A stretch of 5,612 nt of DNA, taken from assembly GCA_021107975.1 (NCBI GenBank), contig JAIORT010000302.1:1-5612 (forward strand), given 5' to 3'. How positions within the stretch are numbered: position 1 is the first letter of the stretch; every line of letters starts with the position of its first letter. Below are positions 1-5,304 of the stretch, piece by piece. Position numbers and translations under genes: made by a program. The DNA comes from Bacteroidales bacterium. GTDB taxonomy: Bacteria > Bacteroidota > Bacteroidia > Bacteroidales > JAADJA01. The notes beneath the pieces are model-generated. The model ran no database searches. It was not told the DNA's origin and saw only the letters and a program-made list of their open reading frames with translations.

Positions 1-51
1 TGACTGAATATTAAATACTTAAATTTGTTTCCTCAAGTGAGAAATGTCAGT
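1..51. repeat. 51-bp direct repeat, copy 1 (3' of ligA)
   Basis: This stretch is identical base for base to 2679-2729. It begins TGACTGAATATT and ends GAAATGTCAGT. The unit has short inverted ends: ACTGA at 3-7 pairs with TCAGT at 47-51. It also holds an imperfect inner hairpin at about 28-44 (TTTcCTCA-AG-TGAGAAA, one bulged C). It lies 68 bp past the ligA stop codon, so ligA transcripts could run into it. The window starts exactly at its first base, so the true left boundary is not visible and the repeat may be longer. No coding capacity is seen. Identity is read directly from the sequence; that it is a dispersed non-autonomous element is inference. Confidence 0.85.
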
Positions 52-70
52 AAATAATCAAGTCATTTTA

Positions 71-119
71 GCTTACTTTAACTTATAACTTTTAACTTTT
101 TTACTTTTGTCTTTTATCT
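71..119. repeat. Degenerate heptad repeat run (TTTAACT / TATAACT type)
   Basis: The tract reads as a series of roughly 7-bp units ending in CT: GCTTACT, TTAACT, TATAACT, TTTAACT, TTTTTACT, TTTGTCT, TTTATCT. It runs directly into the ligA stop codon. Related heptads occur at 2317-2337 and 2730-2743, each time beside a copy or fragment of the 51-bp repeat. Such AT-rich heptad runs are familiar in Bacteroidetes intergenic DNA and recall the short tandemly repeated repetitive sequences of cyanobacteria. No function can be assigned. It lacks a GC-rich stem, so it is not an obvious intrinsic terminator. Confidence 0.65.
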
Positions 120-2162
120 TTAACCTATCATTATTAAAAAATCTTCCTCACTAATAACAGGTATTCCTAATTTTTTCGCTTTAGTTAGTTTGTTCGGTCC
201 GATGTTTTCTCCTGCCAGAAGGAAATCGGTTTTGCCTGAAACAGAAGAAACAGGTTTGCCGCCGTGTTCCTGAATAACTTTCTTTATTTCCTCACGTGTA
301 AAATTTTCAAGCTTTCCACTAACAATAATAGTTTTTCCTTCGAGTTTGGAGGATTTTAATTCGTGTATTTCCTTCATTTCAAACTGAATCCCTTTTTCCC
401 TGAGCCTGTCAATTATTCTTATATTTTTTTCATTATTGAAGTATTTCATAACCGATTCGGCAATCTTCTCTCCTATTTCATCCACAAGGATAAGTTCTTC
501 AAAAGATACTTTTTGAAGTGTATCGATATTTTTATAATGGTTAGCAAGCTTTTTCGCCACTGTTTGCCCTACATATCTGATACCAAGAGCATACAAAACT
601 TTATCGAAAGGTGTTTCTCCGGAATCTTGGATACCCTTTAAAATATTATTAACTGTTTTTTCCTTAAAGCTGAGCTTCTTCTCTTTTTTATCTTGCGTAG
701 CTTCTATTACTTTTTCAATCCCCAGTAAATTATCGTAAGTCAGGTCATACAAATCAGCAACATCCTTTATCAAACCGTTACTGTACAGCATTTCTATTTT
801 CCCCTCGCCCAGGCTATCAATATTCATGGCATTCCGGCTGATGAAATGTTCGATACGTCCTTTTATCTGCGGTGGGCAGCCGTCCTCATTGGGGCAATAA
901 TGGTTTGCCTCGCCCTCCTTTCTCACTAACGGGGTTCCACACTCCGGGCAATTTTTAATATAAATTATTCTTTCTGACTTTTCCGTTCGTTGCGATAAAT
1001 CTACTCCCACAATTTTAGGAATTATCTCACCGCCTTTTTCCACGTAAACCATGTCCCCTATCCTAACATCCAATGCTTCAATAATATCAGCATTATGAAG
1101 CGAAGCCCGTTTAACTGTTGTACCGGCTAATTGTACCGGTTCAAGATTGGCAACCGGAGTTATGGCGCCTGTTCTACCAACCTGGTAACTGATTGAATTC
1201 AGTCTTGTTGATACACGTTCAGCTTTATACTTATATGCGATAGCCCAGCGCGGTGATTTGGCAGTATTTCCTAATTCAAGTTGCTGCTCATAATCATTAA
1301 CTTTTATAACTACTCCGTCAATTTCAAGCGGTAATTGGTCTCGTTCCTTTTCCCAGTTGTGAATAAACTCAAATACTTCTTCAATGTTTCTGCATTTTGC
1401 AATATATCGCGGAACGTTAAAACCCCATTCCTTTGCTTTAAGCAGGTTTTTATAATGATTTCCAAAAGGTAGGTTATCACCCGAAAGAAAGTATAAATAA
1501 CAATCGAGCGGTCTTTTTGCCACTTCTGCCGAATCCTGCATTTTAATACTTCCGGCAGTAACATTCCTTGGATTGGCAAATAGGTCTTCACCGTTTTCGG
1601 CTCGTAGTTCATTTAATTTTTTAAAACCATCCTTTGGCATAAATATCTCACCTCTAATCTCAAACTCCTGCGGATAATCACCTTTTAATTTTAAAGGAAT
1701 TGTTTTAATGGTTTTGATATTGGCGGTTACATCATCTCCCTGAAAACCATTGCCGCGGGTTACTGCACGCACCAGCAATCCGTTAATATAAGTCAGACTG
1801 ATAGAAACACCGTCGTATTTTAATTCGCAAACGTAATCAAAGTCGTTCCCAATGGCTTTTTTAACACGGTTGTCAAACTCATTAAGTTCCTCCTCCGAAT
1901 AAGTATTGGAAAGAGAAAGCATAGGATACTTATGCTGCACTTGTTTGAATTCCTTTGTTATCTCCCCTCCAACCCTTTGCGTTGGTGAATCGGGCAGGGC
2001 AAATTCAGGAAAATCTTTTTCCAACTTTTCCAGTTCTTCTAACAGCATGTCAAAGTCATAATCACTTATAACCGGCTTCGACAGTACATAATACCGGTAG
2101 TTATGTTCATTGATAATGTCTGTCAGTTCGCGGATTCTATGTTTGGCTTTTCTCTTGTCCAT
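120..2162 (-). CDS. ligA: NAD-dependent DNA ligase LigA
   Basis: Cytoplasmic enzyme sealing 3'-OH/5'-phosphate nicks in duplex DNA with NAD+ as adenylate donor, essential for Okazaki fragment joining and repair. The 680-residue product is complete and of usual length. Domain Ia (about 1-65) carries the NAD-binding Tyr and Asp residues (Y22, D34, Y35, D36). The adenylation domain has the catalytic lysine in KYDG (K115), EIRGE (168-172) and IDGVVIK (281-287). An OB fold follows. The zinc finger has four cysteines (C405, C408, C423, C429), the helix-hairpin-helix region spans about 445-575, and a C-terminal BRCT domain covers about 605-680. A Lys-rich insert near 488-503 is common in Bacteroidetes LigA. 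The start is the ATG at 2160-2162 (MDKRKAKHRI). The frame stays open 20 codons further upstream, but that stretch is low-complexity and comes from intergenic repeat DNA. No Shine-Dalgarno is present, only A/T-rich DNA. No frameshift or missing catalytic residue was seen. Confidence 0.98.
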   Translation of the reverse strand: MDKRKAKHRIRELTDIINEHNYRYYVLSKPVISDYDFDMLLEELEKLEKDFPEFALPDSPTQRVGGEITKEFKQVQHKYPMLSLSNTYSEEELNEFDNRVKKAIGNDFDYVCELKYDGVSISLTYINGLLVRAVTRGNGFQGDDVTANIKTIKTIPLKLKGDYPQEFEIRGEIFMPKDGFKKLNELRAENGEDLFANPRNVTAGSIKMQDSAEVAKRPLDCYLYFLSGDNLPFGNHYKNLLKAKEWGFNVPRYIAKCRNIEEVFEFIHNWEKERDQLPLEIDGVVIKVNDYEQQLELGNTAKSPRWAIAYKYKAERVSTRLNSISYQVGRTGAITPVANLEPVQLAGTTVKRASLHNADIIEALDVRIGDMVYVEKGGEIIPKIVGVDLSQRTEKSERIIYIKNCPECGTPLVRKEGEANHYCPNEDGCPPQIKGRIEHFISRNAMNIDSLGEGKIEMLYSNGLIKDVADLYDLTYDNLLGIEKVIEATQDKKEKKLSFKEKTVNNILKGIQDSGETPFDKVLYALGIRYVGQTVAKKLANHYKNIDTLQKVSFEELILVDEIGEKIAESVMKYFNNEKNIRIIDRLREKGIQFEMKEIHELKSSKLEGKTIIVSGKLENFTREEIKKVIQEHGGKPVSSVSGKTDFLLAGENIGPNKLTKAKKLGIPVISEEDFLIMIG

Positions 2163-2207
2163 CGAAACAAAATTAAAATAAAAATTGAAAATAAAAATTG
2201 CACCACA

Positions 2208-2254
2208 CCTGCCTGCCGGCAAAGGCAGGGATTACTCAGATTTTCACAGATTTT
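2208..2254. repeat. GC-rich inverted repeat with AGATTTTCACAGATTTT tail
   Basis: CCTGCC occurs at 2208-2213 and again at 2212-2217, and its inverse GGCAGG lies at 2224-2229. This gives a 6-bp stem with a GGCAAA loop (2212-2229). It is followed by two copies of CAGATTTT spaced 10 bp apart (2237-2244 and 2247-2254). The local GC content stands out from the AT-rich surroundings. I recall similar CCTGCCTGCCGGCAGGCAGG-like palindromes with 'TTTTCACAGATT' tails as dispersed intergenic sequences in Bacteroidetes genomes, but a genome search is needed. It lies 46 bp upstream of the chosen ligA start and explains why an upstream in-frame start (MPAGRCG...) is spurious. Confidence 0.55.
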
Positions 2255-2316
2255 TTTAACTGTAAACCTAAGAATGAAAGACGCCTTTTTTTAAACAAAT
2301 ATTTAAACTTTCTGAT

Positions 2317-2358
2317 TATAACTTTTAACTTATAATTAACATTTCTCACTTGAGAAAT
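2317..2358. repeat. Heptads joined to an inverted fragment of the 51-bp repeat
   Basis: Three heptads, TATAACT, TTTAACT and TATAATT, occupy 2317-2337. They are followed at 2339-2354 by ACATTTCTCACTTGAG, the exact reverse complement of 16 bases inside the 51-bp repeat (33-48 of copy 1). Here the inner hairpin is perfect: ATTTCTCA at 2341-2348, a CT loop, then TGAGAAAT at 2351-2358. Beyond this the similarity to the repeat decays. It looks like a third, degenerate and inverted member of the same family, again beside heptads. Confidence 0.6.
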
Positions 2359-2455
2359 ACTATATTATAACTTGAAGAATTATCCAATTCATTAATTGAT
2401 CTGTTTTTTGCCCCGCCGCTTCAGAGACTGTGTGAAAACAAAAAATTTATCAATC

Positions 2456-2489
2456 TTTTTTGCCACAGCATTTATGCCGTGGTAAAAAA
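2456..2489. repeat. Palindromic unit 1 of REP-like array
   Basis: The arms 2456-2470 and 2475-2489 fold into a hairpin, T-tract + GCCACAGCA / TGCCGTGGT + A-tract, with one A-C mismatch (2467/2478) and one G-T pair (2462/2483). The loop is TTTA. It is the first of four evenly spaced palindromes with a GC-(TTTA/TAAA)-GC type core. The stem flanked by T's and A's could act as a bidirectional terminator, but no intact gene ends here, so a repeat element is the better reading. Confidence 0.7.
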
Positions 2490-2502
2490 TATCGAACCGA
2501 AC

Positions 2503-2563
2503 AATTGGCTTTAGCCATTAATGTTTTTTGGTTAATCAGTATTATTAATGGCTAAAGCCAATT
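2503..2563. repeat. 20-bp perfect inverted repeat (palindromic units 2 and 3)
   Basis: AATTGGCTTTAGCCATTAAT at 2503-2522 is matched perfectly by its reverse complement at 2544-2563, with a 21-nt spacer. Each arm also contains its own small palindrome, TGGCT-TT-AGCCA at 2506-2517 and TGGCT-AA-AGCCA at 2549-2560. The structure is therefore two short hairpin units in opposite orientation that can also pair with each other into a 20-bp stem. No reading frame of note crosses it and neither neighbouring gene is close, which argues against a simple terminator or operator. It resembles the paired, inverted REP units seen in bacterial interspersed mosaic elements. Confidence 0.8.
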
Positions 2564-2580
2564 ACTTATTTTTAATTCAC

Positions 2581-2600
2581 CACCGAGCTAAAGCACGGTG
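2581..2600. repeat. Palindromic unit 4 of REP-like array
   Basis: CACCGAGC at 2581-2588 and GCACGGTG at 2593-2600 form an 8-bp stem with one A-A mismatch and a TAAA loop. Its size and layout (8 + 4 + 8) match unit 1 read on the opposite strand. The CTAAAGC core matches unit 3. It is the last of four units spaced about 36-43 bp centre to centre. Confidence 0.65.
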
Positions 2601-2678
2601 CAAAATATTTTCCCATGTAGAAATTACTAAGTAGTCAATTCAAACCTGCAAATATAAATGGCGATCATAAAGTTTTAT

Positions 2679-2729
2679 TGACTGAATATTAAATACTTAA
2701 ATTTGTTTCCTCAAGTGAGAAATGTCAGT
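2679..2729. repeat. 51-bp direct repeat, copy 2 (3' of the GT-C gene)
   Basis: Identical over 51 bases to positions 1-51 and in the same orientation. It lies 39 bp past the stop codon of the minus-strand glycosyltransferase gene, so both copies sit just beyond the 3' end of a gene read on the same strand. Two heptads (TATAACT, TATAACC; 2730-2743) follow directly. The left flank (TTTTAT) could not be compared because copy 1 begins at the window edge. Perfect identity suggests recent spread, gene conversion or selection. Confidence 0.85.
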
Positions 2730-2768
2730 TATAACTTATAACCCATACGTGCTAACTTCGTGTCGCTT

Positions 2769-4337
2769 TCATCTTTCATCTTCTCCATGAATAATATATG
2801 TAACCCCCCTGTTCTTATAAATATATATAGTTTGATTGGCATTGAGCGGATTCAACCAATGCATCACTTTATCGATAAACCCGGGTTCAACTGAAGTTTC
2901 GTAAACTATTTCAGGGAATACTGCCTGAACATCTTTAACCCTTTGTTCAAGGTTTTTATCTTCAAAAAACAGTATGAAGCGAGGCTGATATTCAGGATTA
3001 TTTTTTATGACTTCCGATAATTCATCAGCGGAATTTTCGTTGGTGATATAAAATTCCTTAACCCACTCACCAAGATAAAATAGCGGACACATTTTTGCAT
3101 TCCCGTAATTAGAATCTTCAAGCAACAGGTTCTTAATATTATCATACTTCGATAAGTAAATCATTGACTCTACTCTGGCTTTTTTTGAATAAGTGGTTGA
3201 TACAACGGGTAACAATAGAAGGTTTATTATCCAAAAGAATATCCAGGCAGCTTTTAGGAATTTTTTCTTATTGTTGAATAAAGATGATTTTTGCAAGAAA
3301 TCCTGCCATCCTATCATACCAAGTAAAATAACAAAAGGTATAATTGGTAATATGAACCTTTCCTGCTTATTTGGAAAAATAGAATGAAACAGAAGAAAAA
3401 TAAGAGTTGGTAAAAAAATCAGCAAATGTCGTTTCCATGTCCGAAAGAAACCAAAAAATAAAAAGAAGCTCACCGGAGGTATTAAAAATCCCAGAATTAC
3501 CAAAATATAATTATACCATGAGCCTGTTATATATGTTTCGGCATTTTCAATATTATAACCCACGTATTCTCCCAATTCAGCGAAAGGGCGCCCCCAGATG
3601 AAGTAATCGATTCCTCCCTGAATCAATACTATTGAGAATAAAAAACTTAATCCATACAAAAAGGCTTCTTTCCATTTTAATTTAATTAACAAAGCAGAGC
3701 CAATCCCAAAAGCAAAAATTATAGTTTGAAACCGTACCGAAAAAGCTAATCCGATAATAAAGCCGGATAACAGATAATATTTAAGTGATTTTTTTTCATC
3801 CCAATGATTAATAATTATCCAAACACTATAAACCAGGAACGGAATACAAACTACTTCTACCAAATTCCTGACACTTACAAATGGCATAAACCAATAAACA
3901 GCAAGTAACAACCCGGTTATTCTCGCCGTTTTTTTATCCGATAACTTTTCAGTGATTTTATATCCGTAATAAACCGTTATCAATGAAAAAGCGCCATGAA
4001 GCAGGCGGATAATAAACATTTTCGTCTGGGGATTAAAAATACCTCCCACTTTCATACATAAAAGTACAAGGTAATGAATGCCAACATAAAAAAAACTATG
4101 ACCAGAGGGCACTGCTTCCGATTGACTGCCGGGCAGCCAGTTATTGTAATCAAAACCATCGACCCACGACTGGGCAGCTTCAATCACAAGGAAATGGTCA
4201 TCATGCATTCCAAATCCTTTTGAAAATATTGCAGCTACTAAGCGTGTAATTATAGCAAGCCATATTATTAATTTAATCGGCTTGTTCTCCCATAACTCTG
4301 TTATTTGCCTCTTCACATGTTTAAAATTTGAAATCAC
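2769..4337 (-). CDS. GT-C fold membrane glycosyltransferase (GT22/Alg9/PIG-B-like)
   Basis: Predicted integral inner-membrane glycosyltransferase that would transfer a sugar, possibly mannose, from a lipid-phosphate donor on the periplasmic face. About 11-12 hydrophobic segments span residues 21-380 (for example 21-39, 107-126, 188-220, 225-244, 275-297, 303-343, 361-380), followed by a soluble tail of about 140 residues. The first extracytoplasmic loop has HDDHF (D46, D47), where GT-C enzymes keep catalytic acids. NKQERFILPIIP (323-334) resembles the HKExRF..P motif of eukaryotic GT22 mannosyltransferases, and RLLHGAFS (111-118) also fits that family. Sugar and acceptor cannot be read from sequence. 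The start is uncertain: the longest frame begins with GTG at 4335-4337, a second GTG is codon 8 (4314-4316), and there is no ATG before residue 44. It stands alone, 141 bp downstream of the toxin gene. A PMT/ArnT-like enzyme (GT39/GT83) is the main alternative. Confidence 0.8.
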   Translation of the reverse strand: MISNFKHVKRQITELWENKPIKLIIWLAIITRLVAAIFSKGFGMHDDHFLVIEAAQSWVDGFDYNNWLPGSQSEAVPSGHSFFYVGIHYLVLLCMKVGGIFNPQTKMFIIRLLHGAFSLITVYYGYKITEKLSDKKTARITGLLLAVYWFMPFVSVRNLVEVVCIPFLVYSVWIIINHWDEKKSLKYYLLSGFIIGLAFSVRFQTIIFAFGIGSALLIKLKWKEAFLYGLSFLFSIVLIQGGIDYFIWGRPFAELGEYVGYNIENAETYITGSWYNYILVILGFLIPPVSFFLFFGFFRTWKRHLLIFLPTLIFLLFHSIFPNKQERFILPIIPFVILLGMIGWQDFLQKSSLFNNKKKFLKAAWIFFWIINLLLLPVVSTTYSKKARVESMIYLSKYDNIKNLLLEDSNYGNAKMCPLFYLGEWVKEFYITNENSADELSEVIKNNPEYQPRFILFFEDKNLEQRVKDVQAVFPEIVYETSVEPGFIDKVMHWLNPLNANQTIYIYKNRGVTYIIHGEDER

Positions 4338-4344
4338 AAATTTA
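4337..4344 (-). promoter_or_regulatory. Possible -7 box TAAATTTG at the GT-C gene start
   Basis: On the minus strand TAAATTTG fits the Bacteroidetes -7 consensus TAnnTTTG. Its last G is the first base of the proposed GTG start codon. If used, transcription would begin a few bases inside the longest frame, and the true start would be the GTG at codon 8 (4314-4316). No clear TTTG -33 box is found at the expected distance, and the match is short in AT-rich DNA, so support is weak. Confidence 0.25.
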
Positions 4345-4478
4345 GACTTTATTAAATAAATATTTCTGATCAGTATTAAATTAAAGCCGTAAAAAATCGG
4401 TTTACCCCTTATTGGTGTTAAAGGGCGATATTAGAAATAGTGGAAATAAGAGGAACAGTAAAACCGAATTATCTCTTA

Positions 4479-4823
4479 TTAAGCATTTTGATATATACAA
4501 GCATCCAATATACTAAGAACTTCAATTAAAACATCATCAGGTGCTTTCTCAATAAACTTAACTTTACGGCTTTTATAGTCGATGGATTTCACTTGTTCTA
4601 CCATAATGTAACCTGATAAGGTCAATTCTTTTGGTAGTGGAACATGAAAGGGAATATTACGACTTGTGTTTGTGATTGGGCATACAATAGCAAGTCCTGT
4701 TGCTTGGTTAAACAATCTATTGCTGACAATGATAGCAGGACGTCTTCCTTTTTGTTCATGACCAGATTGTGGATCAAATGTCATAATCACAAAATCTCCT
4801 TTTTTCGGGATATATTTATTCAT
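4479..4823 (-). CDS. mazF: MazF/PemK-family toxin, mRNA endoribonuclease
   Basis: Predicted sequence-specific endoribonuclease that cleaves free mRNA and arrests growth when its antitoxin is lost. At 114 residues it has the normal family length. The N-terminal signature is intact: KKGDFVIMTFDP (7-18), then GHEQKGRRPAIIVS (21-34). R28 corresponds to catalytic R29 of E. coli MazF and E23 to its E24. PITNTS (49-54) supplies the conserved Thr (T51), and VEQVKSID (75-82) matches the QVKS dimer and active-site strand. No key residue is missing, so the toxin is probably active. The cleavage site cannot be predicted. The ATG follows the antitoxin stop codon directly, and an AGAGG sequence (4832-4836) lies 8 nt upstream inside the antitoxin gene as a ribosome binding site. 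The two proteins are therefore translated from one mRNA, probably with coupling. Family assignment is secure; the MazF versus PemK/ChpB label is a matter of naming. Confidence 0.95.
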   Translation of the reverse strand: MNKYIPKKGDFVIMTFDPQSGHEQKGRRPAIIVSNRLFNQATGLAIVCPITNTSRNIPFHVPLPKELTLSGYIMVEQVKSIDYKSRKVKFIEKAPDDVLIEVLSILDACIYQNA

Positions 4824-5072
4824 TTACCATACCTCTTTTCCAACAGGACTTCCCCAGTTTTCCTCTTTTGATTTATAATCTTTTGGCATTTTCTCAATTA
4901 AATCCTTTATGTTATATCTGCAATGAATTTTTTTTGTGGATTTAACAACAATTTTCCCGTTCTGTACAAATATATCAACATCTTCCCCAACTTCTATGAA
5001 AGTGTCATCTAGAAGTTTTCTAGGAATTATAATCCCCTGGCTATTTCCCCATTTTTGAACTTTTGATAACAT
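4824..5072 (-). CDS. mazE: MazE-family antitoxin, AbrB/MazE DNA-binding fold
   Basis: Predicted labile antitoxin that binds and blocks the MazF-type toxin encoded next to it and represses the operon by binding its promoter. At 82 residues it matches E. coli MazE in length. The N-terminal half (1-45) is an AbrB/SpoVT-like swapped-hairpin domain with the typical KVQKWGNSQGIIIPRKLL signature (4-21) and GEDVDIFVQNGKIVV (29-43). The C-terminal half (about 53-82) is the flexible toxin-binding tail and ends in WGSPVGKEVW, close to the WGEP..KEVW end of E. coli MazE. The gene order antitoxin then toxin, with no gap, is classical. The start is the ATG at 5070-5072. Upstream there is only a weak A/G-rich stretch (AAGAAG). 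Both genes being intact suggests a functional module. Confidence 0.93.
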   Translation of the reverse strand: MLSKVQKWGNSQGIIIPRKLLDDTFIEVGEDVDIFVQNGKIVVKSTKKIHCRYNIKDLIEKMPKDYKSKEENWGSPVGKEVW

Positions 5073-5120
5073 AGTTTACTTCTTTTTGGATTTAATAACT
5101 AATACTTTATTGTTTAGCTA

Positions 5121-5128
5121 CAAAATTA
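5121..5128 (-). promoter_or_regulatory. Candidate mazEF promoter -7 box
   Basis: Minus-strand TAATTTTG matches the Bacteroidetes consensus TAnnTTTG. It lies 48 bp upstream of the antitoxin ATG, leaving a leader of about 40 nt. No good TTTG -33 element is visible 19-21 bp further upstream, where the DNA is nearly pure A/T. MazE-type operators usually overlap the promoter, but I could not identify a convincing palindrome. Confidence 0.35.
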
Positions 5129-5262
5129 TAAAAAAAATCTTATATAGATAGTAAAATATTTATTCGACCGTATATATGTATGAACCTGTTCTTTAACGGT
5201 ATGAAGTTATCTATTGAATAAAAAGATCATAGAAAAAGTATAGTGCAAACTCTTTATTATTT

Positions 5263-5280
5263 TAACTTTGATTAAATTTG
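5263..5280 (+). promoter_or_regulatory. Two tandem -7 boxes before the SagB-like gene
   Basis: TAACTTTG (5263-5270) and TAAATTTG (5273-5280) both fit TAnnTTTG exactly and are offset by 10 bp. The second lies 24 bp before the ATG, giving a short leader; no Shine-Dalgarno follows, as is usual in Bacteroidetes. A clear -33 TTTG is lacking for either box, so which one is used is unknown. Confidence 0.4.
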
Positions 5281-5304
5281 ACCAACAAAATAAAACAAAT
5301 CATT

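Larger units (their letters stand above)
5073..5304. other. Divergent intergenic region between mazEF and the SagB-like gene
   Basis: This 232-bp AT-rich gap separates two divergently read units, so it should hold both promoters. It contains -7 box matches in each direction (5121-5128 minus; 5263-5270 and 5273-5280 plus). A short inverted pair, ACCGT at 5167-5171 and ACGGT at 5196-5200, surrounds the only GC-richer patch and is a weak operator candidate. No tRNA, hairpin terminator or small frame could be supported here. Confidence 0.5.

Noticed and set aside
363..641. Plus-strand open frame inside ligA, and others at 2103-2294, 3193-3387, 3407-3601 and 4644-4871
   Set aside because: They lie opposite well-supported genes, show no domain or credible start context, and have the composition expected of antisense shadow frames.
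1310..1612. Second minus-strand frame inside ligA (100 residues)
   Set aside because: It overlaps the adenylation domain of LigA in another frame and has no recognisable features. The ligA frame itself is intact, so it is not a frameshift product.
2168..2175. TAATTTTG -7 box match just upstream of ligA (minus strand)
   Set aside because: It ends 5 bp before the ATG, which would put transcription start at or inside the codon region. No -33 box is present; chance match in A/T-rich DNA is likelier.
2163..2222. A 20-residue N-terminal extension of LigA starting with MPAGRCG
   Set aside because: The extra codons come from the GC-rich inverted repeat and an A/T-rich tract, give a low-complexity Phe/Asn-rich peptide, and have no counterpart in LigA, whose domain Ia begins just after MDKRK.
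2401..2445. Possible insertion sequence end (CAGAGACTGTGTGAAAAC)
   Set aside because: The wording recalls some IS termini, but there is no matching inverted end, target duplication or transposase remnant in the window.
2456..2600. CRISPR array or riboswitch in the palindrome-rich gap
   Set aside because: The units are not identical direct repeats with unique spacers, alternate in orientation, and are not placed as a leader of a nearby gene.
4388..4425. Possible terminator between the toxin gene and the GT-C gene (minus strand)
   Set aside because: The stem is only CCCTT/AAGGG with a 10-nt loop, and the T-tract begins about 8 nt after it. Too weak to call.
5008..5024. Small palindrome CTAGAA...TTCTAG inside mazE
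   Set aside because: It lies within codons of the conserved AbrB-like domain and is short; chance is sufficient explanation.
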